From positions 17,230,616-17,294,615 of the forward strand of contig CM068382.1 of NCBI GenBank assembly GCA_034770075.1: 64,000 nt of DNA. Direction: 5' to 3'. Shown here piece after piece: positions 12,170-24,099 of this stretch; position 1 is the stretch's first letter, and each line of letters begins with the position of its first letter. The notes beneath the pieces were generated by a model. The model had not been told where the DNA came from, searched no databases, and was given only the letters and a program-made list of their open reading frames with translations. The stretch is from Aralia elata (taxonomy: Eukaryota; Streptophyta; Magnoliopsida; Apiales; Araliaceae). The translations under genes were made by a program, and so were the position numbers.

Positions 12170-12464
12170 CTGAAAATAAGAAGAAATGAAGTCAGGGAAG
12201 GATCAAAATCACAATTATGAAAGAAAAACAAGATTTGAAATTTTTCCAAAAAAACTTCGGACAGCCAAAATGCATCCTTCGGAGCCATTTTTCGAATTAT
12301 TTTGGTATGTGTCATGGCCGTTGGCGATAACCTTTGAAGGTCTCGTCGATACGGTCGTTTTGATATATTATGGGCCCCGAGACTCCAAACGAAACAAAAG
12401 TTATAGTCAAAACAGTGATCACGATTTCCAATGTTTAAATTTTGGTACATTTTCATCTAGAATT

Positions 12465-12680
12465 CGCTCCCTAGGGTTCGGCACCCTAGGGTTCGGCCAC
12501 CATAGGGTTCGGCCTCCCTAGGGATTGACTTCTTGCACAAAAAAAAAAAAAAAAACCTAGGGTTCGGCCACCTAGGGTTCGGCTAGGCTATTCCAAAAAA
12601 AAAAAAAAAAAAAAAAAAACATTCCAATTTCCCCTATAGGGTTCGGCCACCTATAGGGTTCGACCCCCTATGGGGATTTC
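12465..12680. repeat. Dispersed CCTAGGGTTCGGCCA motif array with poly-A tracts
   Basis: At least eight variants of (C)CTAGGGTTCGG or CTATAGGGTTCGG lie between 12465 and 12665, with another at about 12925. They are separated by poly-A runs at 12539-12556 and 12595-12620. The array lies just upstream of the antisense PMD gene, so it may be its promoter or 5' leader. From 12680 to 13630 I see no gene. A TA dinucleotide run lies at about 13308-13340. Confidence 0.75.
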
Positions 12681-13305
12681 TGTTGTGTACCTTGGCAATT
12701 TTGAGGCTCCACAAATCAATTTTTTCAGAACGAATGCTTCTTTGTCGCAATAAATATTGTATTTTTCTTTATTCTCCGAGGGAACCCTACCGAGATATAA
12801 TCCAAGTAACGGGGCTCGGAAGACAAAAAGAAAAGTTACAATAACCTGAAAAGAAAAATAGGAGAAGCAAGTCAAGAAGAAGTTCGGAAGAAAGTACTCC
12901 AATCAATTGGAAAAAGATGATACTATAGGGTTCAACCATTAGGCTTTGGCCCTATAAGGGTGGAATTGTTTTCTTACCTCTTTCCCAAAGATGAAGACTG
13001 TTGGCTTGACGACTTCTTGGTGAATCTTCAAACTTGAATGAGGAGAGCAAAGGCCAAGATAAAAAAGTGCACGATGAAAAGAGAAGCCTAAGTGACTTGG
13101 GAGATGTATATATTCAAACTGCAAGCTTGCAATAGTAAAGGAAGCAATCTCTATGTTCCTTTTAAGGAAGATTTCGCAATTTAAAGATAAGTTTATTTGA
13201 GCTTATTTCTAAATAAATATATAAATTTTCGAAAATTGTTTAAATTTGGTATTTTAATAAAATTTCGAAAATATATATATATTTGATAACAGTATGACAA
13301 TTTCG

Positions 13306-13344
<39 letters not shown>

Positions 13345-13630
13345 AATATTTGGTTTTCCTAAGGAAAAAAAAATCTTGCTTTACAAAATTATAAAGGAAG
13401 ATTTTGTTTCCAAATACTAAATTAATATTTGATTATTGGATTTTATTTAGTGATATCTGATGATCTTCCTTGTTTTTTAATTCTCAGAAAATAAAGAAAT
13501 AAATATTGAGCAAAATGAGGAAGCTTCAGATGATCTACCAAGCAGTACTTGGGCAAGTGAAGTCACACAAAATCATTCACAAGCCTGGAATATTTTGCAC
13601 GAGCGTCTCTCAGGACTCGTGACTCTCGCG

Positions 13631-13641
13631 CAGGGGGCAAA
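13631..13641 (+). other. Polypurine tract of Tat element
   Basis: CAGGGGGCAAA directly precedes the 3' LTR, where the plus-strand primer is made. Confidence 0.8.
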
Positions 13642-14298
13642 TGTGGGTCCAAGTGCATATTAGGGTTCACATGACCTAATTAGATTAAATGTACAAATTA
13701 GGGTTTACAAAAAACCTAATTAAATGTACAAATTAGGGTTCATGTGACCTAATTAAATGTACTAGACCCAGGGAAGTCTCCACGTGTTCCAAGGCAGAAG
13801 ACCCGTGAATGCGACCCATTTTGGGAATTGATTGAGGGATTGGATTGGTGGCTAGAAGAACAGGACAATTTGGGCATTACTTTGATGATTAAAGGGCATT
13901 TATGGAATTTCTCCTTTAAACATAATTAAAGGGTATTTCGGGAATTTTCCTTAAAACATGTGCCTGGCATGTGACTATTTCCCAAGAAAACTCTATAAAT
14001 AGCCCCTCTATTCCAAGAAAAGGGGATCGCTCTCAAGGCATTACACTTAGACTCTTGGAAGCTCTAAACACTTGAAACTCTCTCACAACTCGAAGACTCT
14101 AGAAGGCTCTTGGAATCCCTGCTACCCTAACCCGGTTTCCGGATTCTAGGAGTTCTGCCACGTGTCATTGGAGTAATTGCCCACCTGTTCTTCTCCCCTC
14201 TTCAATCAATCAATCAGTTCCGTACTCTTCGTGGATTTCTCTCCTCTCCAGCCAATACGAAACCCTAACCCTAGCAAGGTGTAATTTTCTTACCTACA
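13642..14298 (+). repeat. 3' LTR of Tat element
   Basis: 657 bp, same ends as the 5' LTR, TATAAATA at 13994-14001. Followed by the GTATT target duplication. Confidence 0.95.
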
Positions 14299-14303
14299 GT
14301 ATT

Positions 14304-15458
14304 CCTACGTGTGTTTAGGGTTGATGAAATTAATATAGTTAAATACTTACCCTTACATAATAGACTGCTATTCTGCCAACTTGCAATAATATTTATATAT
14401 TTTGTTGCAATATAAAAAAAAAAACTCTACAAGTAAATAGTTAAAATCTGTAAATTTTGCAATTTGAACTATTTTTTGGCATTTTTTCCAACTTGCAAGC
14501 TATTCTTTCAAAAATCAAACATTTTCTAATTCTAATTCTAATTCTATTTACCAAGTATGAAAAATGAAGAAGATAACTTTAAATGAAAACCAATTAATGA
14601 CTCCTGCAACACAATTATTCTTCTTCCTAAACCCTACTACATTCAAATCTTTTCCCAACTATAGGATCACATACCATCCCGGTATATATCCATATGTCAC
14701 CATGGTACGTACACCCATTAAAATTTCTTAAATCATCTTTGTGAGACTCATTTTGGTACCAATGTTTTAAAACATTATACATTTTTATTTTAAAATATTA
14801 AATTTGGTGTTTTAGATTTTATTTCTCTTATTTACTTAAAGTATTTCTATTACACAAGTATAATTAAAACTTTGTTTTATGATCAGCAAGTGAGACTATA
14901 TTCTTCTATAATTCTTAGGCCACACAAACAATGACCAAGATCAAATCTAATAAAGAGCTAGTCTACTATCTAGAATAATTTTCTAAAATTTTAAAATTTA
15001 ACAAATTAACACAATTATCATATGAGTAAATGTAGAACACTATTAAAAGCGAATAAGAAACTTAGGGAATCCTAACTACCGAAACCAAATGCTCCTTATG
15101 GGCATTTATTAAGTAATATCATGACCTTCTGTGATTGAAAATGCACATGCACATGCACATGCACATGTTGTAATGTTATACTTAAAAACAACTCAGTTAT
15201 TTTTAAATATATTTTAACTGGTTTTAACTATAACATTTAAGAAAGTTTATCCTAGCATACCAAGTTCACGGTACATATTTAATACCAAACAAGCAATTCG
15301 ATGAAACCTACATCAGGAATACTCTTTACCTTGTAAGGAGACATTTTCGTTCATATATTTCGTTGCACGTAACTTATGGAATCACAATCTAGGTAATATC
15401 ATTAGTTATTTCACATTTTTCAATTTATAAAAAATAAAAAAAATGACACCACTACTAG
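14304..15458. other. AT-rich intergenic DNA between two retrotransposons
   Basis: No gene seen. It contains a TTCTAA-type microsatellite (about 14525-14548) and four copies of ATGCAC (about 15142-15168). The right part, from about 15295, is copy 2 of the duplicated host segment. Confidence 0.6.
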
Positions 15459-15463
15459 ATAAT
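15295..15463. repeat. Duplicated host segment, copy 2 (split by the chromovirus)
   Basis: Joined to 22227-22336 this matches copy 1 (205-367 plus 14304-14362). Here the retrotransposon landed next to ACTACTAGATAA, about 60 bp from the equivalent insertion point in copy 1, so the two insertions are independent. Confidence 0.6.
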
Positions 15464-16506
15464 TGTTAGCCCCTTAACGGGTTGACACGAACTTGACATG
15501 CGGGATGGCTAGGTAACATGCCAAGGTTGACCTTGACACTCATGAGTCAAAGTGGGGCAAGGCAGGTCGACACTCAGCGTGTGGCAGTTAGGCGCAGCGT
15601 ATGGCAGTTAAGTGCAGCGTGCAGTAGAGTTGGGGCACTGGCCAAAAACTGGTAGATCTAGGAGGTCTACGTTATGACTCCTCAAGCACCCTTGATGTCT
15701 ATTGTTGGCAGGTTGGAAATTTTCATAAGTGCTACTATAAGGGATGAGTGGTCCATAAAGTCCACTCGGGCCATGGGCGACGTATGCGGGGCATTAGGGC
15801 ATTGTTGGGCTCCCTTAACAACAATGCTAACAACGGATATGTGACTTTGGATCAGATCAAAGACCTTTTCATGGGTTGGGCATGATTGGGCAAAAACACT
15901 GCAGAGTGTGGTACGTTCATATGGGTTGCACCTTAGGCAAGTGGGCCTAGCTGGATATTCGTGTGGGCTAAATTGGATTCAGTATTGTGGAACATGTTGG
16001 GCAACTCGTGGGTTGAAGCATCAAACATTGTGGGCTGACTGGAGTAGTTAACTGGAGCAAGACCTAACTGATGAGCAGTTATGTGGCAGTTGATGCGCAT
16101 GCACCTGCTAGTGGGCAGTTAGTGGGCGGTTACACATTTGAAATGTTGATTTCCTATTGGCTGAATATCCTAAACAGTTGGGGTTGTCAACTACAGCCTA
16201 GTTTTGTAATGTATATTTATATGCATGTAATGGTGCTTGTATTGGCAGAGATCACTGAGCAAGTGTGAGTCTGCAAGCCCTAGCCAGATTATAATCCTTA
16301 TATTGAGAGAAGCAATAAAAGGTTGGGACCTTGTCCTATAAATTATGTTGGCTTTGTGTTTGTGCTTGTTAATAGACTGTAATTAACATACTGGTGTGTG
16401 TGTGTGTACTTATGTGTGATCCTTGCTGACTAGTTGGGCAAACCAGTGCACCACAGGCAGAACATTTGACGCGAAAAATTATTATCAGTTTGTAAACCCT
16501 GTGATA
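15464..16506 (+). repeat. 5' LTR of chromovirus
   Basis: 1043 bp. About 95 bp shorter than the 3' LTR, chiefly because a block equivalent to about 21740-21825 is missing. Ends in TGTGATA where the 3' LTR has TGTGACA. Confidence 0.9.
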
Positions 16507-16508
16507 AT

Positions 16509-16520
16509 TGGTATCAGAGC
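16509..16520 (+). other. Primer binding site, initiator tRNA-Met type
   Basis: TGGTATCAGAGC lies 2 bp after the 5' LTR. It is the common primer site of plant copia and chromovirus elements, complementary to the tRNA-iMet 3' end. Confidence 0.9.
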
Positions 16521-16529
16521 TTCGTTAGA

Positions 16530-19500
16530 GAACGATGTCGAACAACACAAATCGGATCAACGATTTGCAAGAGAGATTATAGATGCTGGAAACTTTTGTG
16601 GGTATGCGGTTGGTTAGTGAAGAAGGTTCGTTGGCAGACCAACTTAGAGCATCAACTGCTTTGTTGGAGAACCTTCGCGCTAAAGTTACAGATCATGTCC
16701 TAGAGACCAATAAGAAAATTGTCGACATAGATGTGAATTTGTTGGTTACAACAAATAGGACCCTCGAAGTTACTAAGCAATTTGAGAAAGTGGCCAAAGA
16801 CCTGACACTGGTGCGACGTGCTATGGTTGTTGGTCCAACGAGTGGTGGAGATGGCCACCCAAAGGTAAGGGTTCCTGAATCAAAGGCGTTTGGTGGCAGT
16901 CGGAATGGCAAAGAACTGGAGAATTTCTTATGGGATATGGAGCAATACTTTGTGGCTGCTCATATCCTAGACAGGGAGAAGGTTACCATTACAAGCATGT
17001 ATTTGACATAGGATGCTAAACTTTGGTGGCAGACTTAGACTGGGGATGACATAAGTGCGGGAATGCCCAAGATTGAGACATGGGAAGTTCTTAAGAAAGA
17101 ATTGAAGGATCAGTTATTACCTTTCAATACTTCATAGCTGGCGAGGGATAGCTTGAAGCATTTGAAATAGACAGGATCTGTTCGAGAGTATGTGAAGGAG
17201 TTTAGTTCTTTGATGTTGGACATCAAGAATATGTCTGAGGAAGACAAGTTGTTTAATTTCATGTCGGGTATGTAACAATGGGCACAAACTAAGTTGCGTA
17301 GACAAGGTGTCAAAAACCTGTCTACAACAATTGCAGCGGTTGATAGTCTTGTGGACTACAAATATTCTGCTCCCAATAATGTTGATGGTAAAAAGAAGTA
17401 GACGGGAAAGAATGCCAAGGGTGGTTCCAAGGATGACAAAAAGGACAAGAAGTCAAAGAAATGTGGAGATAAACAGTTAAAGCCTAAAGGTGATGGACAG
17501 TTCAAAGACAAAAGCAAGGGTTGTTTCCTATGTGGAGGTCCTCATCGGATGAAGGAATGCCCAAAACGAGAGAAGGTGAATGCCCTAGTTGCTAATGACT
17601 CGAATGATGAAGGAACTTCAAATAGTCCAAAAATGAATCCCCTGCAACTGTTGGGTGCTTTGCAGACTCAAATGGCAAAGGCCCCCACTTCGCGTGGATT
17701 GATATATGTGTCAGTGGTTGTGAATGGTAGATAAGTGCTGGCTATGGTGGATACCGGTGCTACCAATAACTTTGTTGCAGAGAGGGAAGTAGACAATTTG
17801 AAGTTAGACTTACGGCAGAATGCAAGTAATATTAAGGCTGTGAATTCGGAGGCCCGACCTATTCGTGGCACAGCGGTGGCGGATTTGAAGGTTGGTCTGT
17901 AGGAAGGTAAGTGCAGCTTGATGACTGTTTCTTTGGATGACTTTGACCTCATCCTAGGAATCGCTTTTCTAACAACGGTAAAGTGCATGGTGATGCCTCA
18001 TCTGAGTGAATTGATGATCACAGATGAGAATATGACGGGATTTATGAATGTTGTATACCCAAACCTGGAGAAGAAGGAAGGCAAACAGAAGACTAGTTGT
18101 TTTCTGTGGTGCAGCTAGAGTTTGGACTCAAGCGAGGGGAAGAAACCTATATGTGTGCATTGATAGAAATCAAGTCGGGTCATACTCAAGAGGTGCCAGA
18201 TGTTGTGGGTAAGTTGCTAGAGGAATTCAATGATGTTATGCCCCCAGAACTTCCAAAGACCATTCCTCCTAGACAAATTGTTGATCATAAGATAGAATTG
18301 GAGCCGAGTGCAAGACTACCTGCTCAAGCCCCTTATAGGATGTCGCCTTCTGAGTTGGTAGAGTTGAGAAAACAATTGACAGAATTGCTAGAGTCTGGTT
18401 TTCTGCTACCCTCCAAGGCTCCTTATGGTGCACCAGTGCTATTTCAGAGGAAAGAGGATGGCTCGATGAGGATGTGTGTGGACTACAGGGCATTGAATAA
18501 GGTCACTGTCAATAATAAGTACCCTATTCCAAATGTCACTGACTTGTTCGATTAGTTGTCCCAAGCCAAGTATTTTACAAAGTTGGAGTTGAGATCTGGG
18601 TATTGGCAAGTGAGGATTGTTGCTGGTGATGAAGCCAAAACTACTTGTGTGATAAGGTATGGTTCATATGAATTCCTTGTAATGCCGTTTAGCTTAACCA
18701 ATGTCCCTACTATATTTTGTAATCTTATGAGTGATGTGTTTTATAAGTATCTAAATAGATTTGTGGTTGTATATCTATATGACATTGTGATATATAGTGA
18801 GACTTTGGATAGTCATGTGCAACATCTTAGGTTGGTATTTTAAAAAATAAGGGAATATCAGTATGTCAAAAAGGAAAAATGTGAGTTTTGTAGAGCAGAG
18901 GTCATGTTCCTTGGGCACTGGATTAGCCAAGGACATGTGAGAATGGACGAGAGGAAAGTCCAAGTCATTATTGAATGGACTCCTCCTACAAAAGTTGTTG
19001 AATTAAGATAATTTCTGGGATTAGCAAATTACTACAGAAAGTTCATTAAGGGCTACTCAAAGAAGATGGCTCCTTTGACTGATTTACTGAAAAAGGATAG
19101 CAGGTGGGAATGGACAACGGGATGTCAAGAGGCCTTTGAATGACTGAAAGAGGTCGTGTCATCTGAGCCGGTGTTGAGACTCCCAGATTTTAACAGTCCT
19201 TTTGAGGTGCACACTGATGCATCAGACAGAGCTATTAGCGGGGTGCTAGTGTAGAATAGCCACCCAATTGCCTATGAGAGCCAGAAACTAAAGGATGCTG
19301 AGCAGAGGTATAGTACCCATGAAAAAGAGATGACTGCAATTATGCACTGCTTAGAAACATGGAAGTATTACTTACTGGGTACGAAGTTTGTGGTGGTGAC
19401 TGACAATGTAGCCAACACATACTTCAAGACTCAAAAGAAGCTAACTCCAAAGTAGGCTCGTTGGCAGGAATTCTTGATCGAATTTAATTTTGTTTGGGTG

Positions 19501-21037
19501 CATAAGCCTGGATTATAGAATTCAGTTGTTGATGCATTAAGTCGAAAAGTGGTTCAGGAGTTTGTGACTGCTCTTATGGTGGTTGAGACTGAGTTCCTGG
19601 ACAAAATAAGAGAACAATCCCTAAATGATGTTGTTTACCAAAGACTTCGAGCGCAAGTACAGGAAGGTCTGGCCCGGAGATATTGGGTTGATGATGATTT
19701 GTTGAATATAAAAGGCAATAGGTTGTATGTCCCTAGCGGAGGGGGATTAAGAAGGCAGATCATGCATGAGACGCATGATACTAAATGGGCTGGTCACCCG
19801 GGCATTGAGAGAATGTTGGAGTTGATGTCTCGCTCATACTACTAGCCTAAAATGGAGAATGACGTTGAGGCGTATGTCAAGTCTTGTCTCGTGTGCCAAG
19901 TAGACAAACTTGAAAAGAAAAATGAAGCAGGTCTATTACAGTCTCTTCCCATTCCTGACAGACCTTGACAGTCGTTGTAGATGGATTTCATTTCTGGGTT
20001 GCCGAAGGTTGACAGAATGAGATCAATTTTTGTGGTGGTCGATCAATTCTTAAAGTATGTGGTGTTCATCCCAACACCATATGCCTGTACGACAGATGTT
20101 GTTGCTGGTTTATTTTTCAAAAATGTTGTGAAATATTTTGGGTTGCCTGAAGATATCATAAATGATCGGGATATTCGGTTCACGGGAAGGTTTTGGACGG
20201 TGTTGTTTAGTCTGGTTAGGTCTGAATTGAAGTTCAGTACAACGAATCACCCGCAAACAGATGGTTAAAATGGGAGGATGAATCAGTTGCTCGAGGAGTA
20301 TCTGCGACATATGTGACTATAAGTCAGAAAAATTGGTTGGAGTTGCTAGAACCAGCTCAGTTCTGTTACAACTTGCATCAATCTTCTACAAGAGGTATGA
20401 GTCCTTTTAAGCTGAGCCTGGGTTATCAGCCAAGGACTCTGAATGATGTGGCGATGCAGCGTACCGAAGGTAATTATCCTGCTGCTTATCGGTTTACAAG
20501 AGCTAGAACAGAGTTGATTGCGGAAGCAAATGATAGTTTGAGCAAAGTAGTGAGACGAATGAAAAAGTATGCAGATGCACATCGCAAGTCGCTAGAATTC
20601 AAGGTGGGAGACATAGTGTTGCTAAAGTTGACACCACAAATCCGAAAGAAGATCAGTAGTAAGGCTGTGCGTAGGGGGTTGATTCTAAAGTATGACGGCC
20701 CTTTCGAAGTGTTGAAAAGAGTTGGGCTGTGGCTTACAGGCTAAAACTTCCAGATAGATTAAAGGTGCATCCAACGTTCCATGCGACTTACTTGAATCCA
20801 TTCCAGTAAGAATTGCTTGATGTTGGTAGGAAACAAGTTAAGAGGGCTCCGTCGGTGATCAAAAAGCAGTTTGATAAGGATGTTGAGAAGATTTTGGCTC
20901 ATAGGACTGCAGGTTAGAGCAAAAAAAATCGCAAAACAGATTGTCTTGTCCATTAGAAAGGTGAAAATGAGGTTGACGCTAGTTGGGAACGAGATGTAAC
21001 TTTGTGGCAATTTGAGAGACAGATTGCAGAGTATTGA
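16530..21037 (+). pseudogene. gag-pol: gag-pol polyprotein of chromovirus, with many stops
   Basis: Recognisable domains in order: gag; CCHC-like knuckle CFLCGGPHRMKEC near 17522; protease VDTGAT near 17750; reverse transcriptase about 18270-18840; RNase H about 19180-19540; zinc-binding and core integrase about 19740-20300; chromodomain near 20850-21037 ending at TGA. About twenty in-frame stops occur, mostly TAG at Gln positions (CAG to TAG), some TAA at CAA sites, and TAG/TGA at Trp positions. Frame changes occur near 18105, 20310 and 20727. The RT active site reads YLYD instead of YLDD (18772-18783). The last catalytic Glu of integrase appears to be Gly. No function is possible. Confidence 0.92.
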
Positions 21038-21083
21038 GAATACCCTCCGACGAGGACATCGGGCTCTTCTGGTGAGGGTGGTT

Positions 21084-22221
21084 TGTTAGTCCCTTTAATG
21101 GGTTGACACGAACTTGGCATGCAGGATGGCCAGACAGCATGCCAAGGTTAGCCTTGACACTCAGTCAAAGTGGTGTAAGGTAGGTCGACACTCAGCGTGT
21201 GGCAATTAGGCATAGCGTGCGGCAGTTGAGCGCAACGTGCAACAGATTTGGGGCACTAGTAAAAAAACTGGTAGATCTAGGGGGTCTACATTGTGACTCC
21301 TCAAGTACCTTGATGTCTATTATTGGCACGTTGAAAATTTTTATAAGTGCTACTATAGGGGATGGGTGGTCCATGACGTCCACCCGAGCCATGGGCAGAC
21401 AACCATGGGTAACGCATGCGGGGCATTGGGGCATTGTTGGGCTCCTCTAATAACAATGCTAACAGCGGATTGGTGGATTTAGATCGAGTCAAATACCCTT
21501 TAATGGGCTAGGCATGATTGTGCAAGAACACTGCTGAGCGTGGCACGTTCATATAGGCTGCACCTTAGGCAAGTGCATGGCCTAAATGGATATTCGTGTG
21601 GGCTAGATTGGATTCAGTATTGTGGAACATATTGGGCAACTTGTGGGCTGAGGCATCAAACATTGTGGCCTGACTTTGTGGGCTGACTGGAGTGGTTGAT
21701 TGGAGCAAGACCAAACTGATAAGCAGTTATGAGGCAGTTGTTGCTCAGCCAACCTCCATGCACATGACTGACATGTTTTGGATTTGAATTGTTGAACATG
21801 AGTGTAACTCGTCTGTTAGTGGTACTGGTGGGCAGTTAATGAGCGGTTACACATTTGAAATGCTAGTTTCCTATTGGGTGAATATCCTTAGCAGTTGGGG
21901 TTGTTAACTGCAGCCTAGTTTTGCAATGTATATTTATATGCATGTAATGATGCTTGTATTGACAAAGATAACTGAGCAAGTGTGAGTCTGCAAGCCCTAG
22001 CTAGATTATAATTCTTATATTGAGAGAAGTAATAAAAGGTTGGGACCTTGTCCTGTAAACTGTGTTGACTTTGTGCGTGTGCTTGTCAATAGACTGTAAT
22101 TAACATATTGGTGTGTGTATGTACTTGTGTGTGATCCTTGCTGACTGGTTGGGCGAACCAGTGCACCACAGGCAGAACATTTGATGCGAAAAATTATTGT
22201 CAGTTTTTAGATCCTGTGACA
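21084..22221 (+). repeat. 3' LTR of chromovirus
   Basis: 1138 bp, TG...CA. Preceded by a short purine-rich tract (GGTGAGGGTGG). Contains an extra block relative to the 5' LTR. Confidence 0.9.
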
Positions 22222-22226
22222 ATAAC

Positions 22227-22905
22227 CATAATAATAGTACACATCATGAAGTACCCCTCTAATTTTGAAGCAAAAGCTTGTACCCCTACATGTTTTCATG
22301 GTTGACGAAATTAATAAACCTACATAGTTACCCTTACATATTATCAACTTATAATTCATAACTAACTGTTCATATAATTATATCAATCTTATATCTAAAA
22401 ACACAACATCTAATCTATGTATCAACTGAGTTAACTCGGTGAGTTGACTCTGTTGGTACATGGATTGACTCGAGTGATTAATTATTTAAAATTATAATTA
22501 TCAATGATCGGTGGAAAAATTTTCGCATTAGTAAGACATATGTCTATTCGTTTTTTGAATTTTATGAGTGCATCTAATCATAATTACATTTAGTTATGAA
22601 CTGTTGTGATTTTCTACAAATATTAATTTAATACACAACTTAATTTCGCTTTGAATATGAAAATAAAATGAAAGCATTTGTACCTCAACACATGTATGCA
22701 TCGGTAATACTAATAATAACTGTTTGATTTAAACTTTTCAAATTCCGACTCCGAGAGAGAGAGAGAGAATTGATATTTTCACAAGAAAATTTGATAGTTA
22801 CACAAGTCTTTTCTCACATGAATAGTAAATGGACACATTCATGTGAGTGAGACATTGTGGAAATATCAAATTATACTTGTGGAATATAATATATATATAT
22901 ATATA
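22227..22905. other. Intergenic AT-rich DNA
   Basis: The first about 110 bp completes host segment copy 2. After that no gene is seen. A GA microsatellite lies at about 22752-22768 and a TA run at about 22888-22908. Confidence 0.6.
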
Positions 22906-22908
22906 TAT

Positions 22909-23129
22909 CGGGAAAAAATAATTTAAGGCATATGTAGTCAAGCTTGGCTAAGGCTACTTAATAAAACGGTCGTAATTTTGTATAAAAATTTGTAAATACA
23001 ATTTTTTCTTCTTGTAATTTTTTTTATTAAAACCCTAAAATGAAAATTTTAACTATAAGGGATAAAAATGCGTTTTTTTAAGTAACCTTATTCAAACTTG
23101 GCTAAGGCATACCTTAGATAACATTTCCT
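22909..23129. mobile_element. Candidate MITE between TA runs
   Basis: A 220-bp block flanked by TA repeats has imperfect inverted ends: GGGAAAAAATAATTTAAGG at the left, and ACCTTAGATAACATTTCC at the right read in reverse. The core is AT-rich with no ORF. TA-rich flanks fit a TA target site, but the family is not certain. Confidence 0.4.
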
Positions 23130-23148
23130 ATATATATATATATATATA

Positions 23149-23528
23149 ATTCTTCCGTCCTCAAAAGAATGACTTGAATAATAAAAGATTTTGTCCTCAA
23201 AAACATGAGCAAAGTCAACAAGTCTACTAGATAAATTTTTGTATTAACTAATTTACTATCGACCACACATCATATCTTACTTAGCTAAATCGTTAATCAC
23301 TCACATCACAAATAAGTGGTTCACATTAATTTTTTCTCTCCGCCTCCAAACCAAAAACCCAATTAAATCAATTAACCTATACAAATGATACAATAATATT
23401 ATTATATGGGCTGAGTCCATATACAAAGATAGATTGGGAAGAAAATTTATACTTTATAGCTCCTAATTATTTGACTACTTTAATTTATATGAAATTGTCC
23501 TTGAATCCTTTTGGGGATGGAGGAAGTA
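23149..23528. mobile_element. Stowaway-like MITE
   Basis: Left end ATTCTTCCGTCCTCAAAAG is complementary, with mismatches, to the right end CTTTTGGGGATGGAGGAAGT. It is about 380 bp, flanked by TA, with no coding sequence. The CTTCCGTCC/GGATGGAGGAAG terminus is typical of Tc1/mariner-derived Stowaway elements. Confidence 0.7.
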
Positions 23529-24099
23529 TAATCGAACAAATTTACACTCATTACAAATTTGATGTGCTTGAACAATTACTATTATTTTATCTAAACTATT
23601 ACGTCATCTACAAATTATTATACGATTATTTATTACATATTTGATTATAAAATTTCAACAATCAACTATATATAAAGATTATTGAATTACTAAAAAAAAA
23701 TTATAAAGTGACAAAAAAAGCCCGTGCCTCGCACCGACTAATAGACTAGTTAATTTGAAGAATATTACAATAATAATAATTAATGTACTAATATTTATGT
23801 CTCAATACACAAAATAACTATAAGATCCCATAATTAAAGTCAGTAAATTTGCAATTTATCTATTTTTACGAAAAAGTGAAAATAAATTAAAACAAATGAA
23901 TGACTCCTCTAGCCACACGACATACTTGGATATCAAGTTAATTATGAACTAATTAACGCCGCCTCAAATCTTGTCAAATATATAAGTAACGCACTTTCTT
24001 CCCGAAACCCTATTAGGCTTACTATACCGACTAAAATTTTCTTAAACCCTCCTCCCTTCTTTAACTCTCCAAAAATTAGTTTTCAATTCTTTCCCGACC
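23529..24099. other. PP2C upstream region
   Basis: AT-rich with no other gene seen. TATATAA at 23979-23985, about 115 bp before the start codon, is a plausible TATA box for the phosphatase gene, followed by a CT-rich probable leader. Confidence 0.5.

Larger units (their letters stand above)
368..14298 (+). mobile_element. Tat-lineage Ty3/gypsy LTR retrotransposon, nearly full length
   Basis: The element runs from TGTGGGTCC to TTACCTACA, with near-identical direct LTRs at both ends. Its 5-bp target duplication GTATT is intact (363-367 and 14299-14303). A primer binding site follows the 5' LTR and a purine tract precedes the 3' LTR. Inside are gag, protease, reverse transcriptase, RNase H, a second archaeal-type RNase H, and integrase. 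About 5.9 kb of non-pol sequence follows, carrying an antisense gene. Gypsy order plus a second RNase H is diagnostic of the Tat group. By eye the LTRs differ by about 13 substitutions (12 transitions) and one indel in 657 bp, so insertion is fairly recent. Pol has premature stops and frameshifts, so this copy is not autonomous. Confidence 0.95.
15464..22221 (+). mobile_element. Degraded Ty3/gypsy chromovirus (chromodomain retrotransposon)
   Basis: The LTRs begin TGTTAGYCCC and end TGTGAYA. The flanking 5-mers ATAAT and ATAAC are probably a target duplication with one change. A tRNA-Met-type primer site follows the 5' LTR. Order is gag with CCHC knuckle, protease, RT, RNase H, integrase, chromodomain. 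The integrase-chromodomain end identifies a chromovirus; the spacing of the knuckle and the chromodomain style suggest the Galadriel group, with low certainty. LTRs are clearly more diverged than in the Tat element, and coding is destroyed by many stops and at least three 1-nt frameshifts. Confidence 0.93.

Noticed and set aside
15142..15168. ATGCAC repeats as a possible CRISPR-like array
   Set aside because: Simple 6-bp microsatellite without spacers, in a plant genome.
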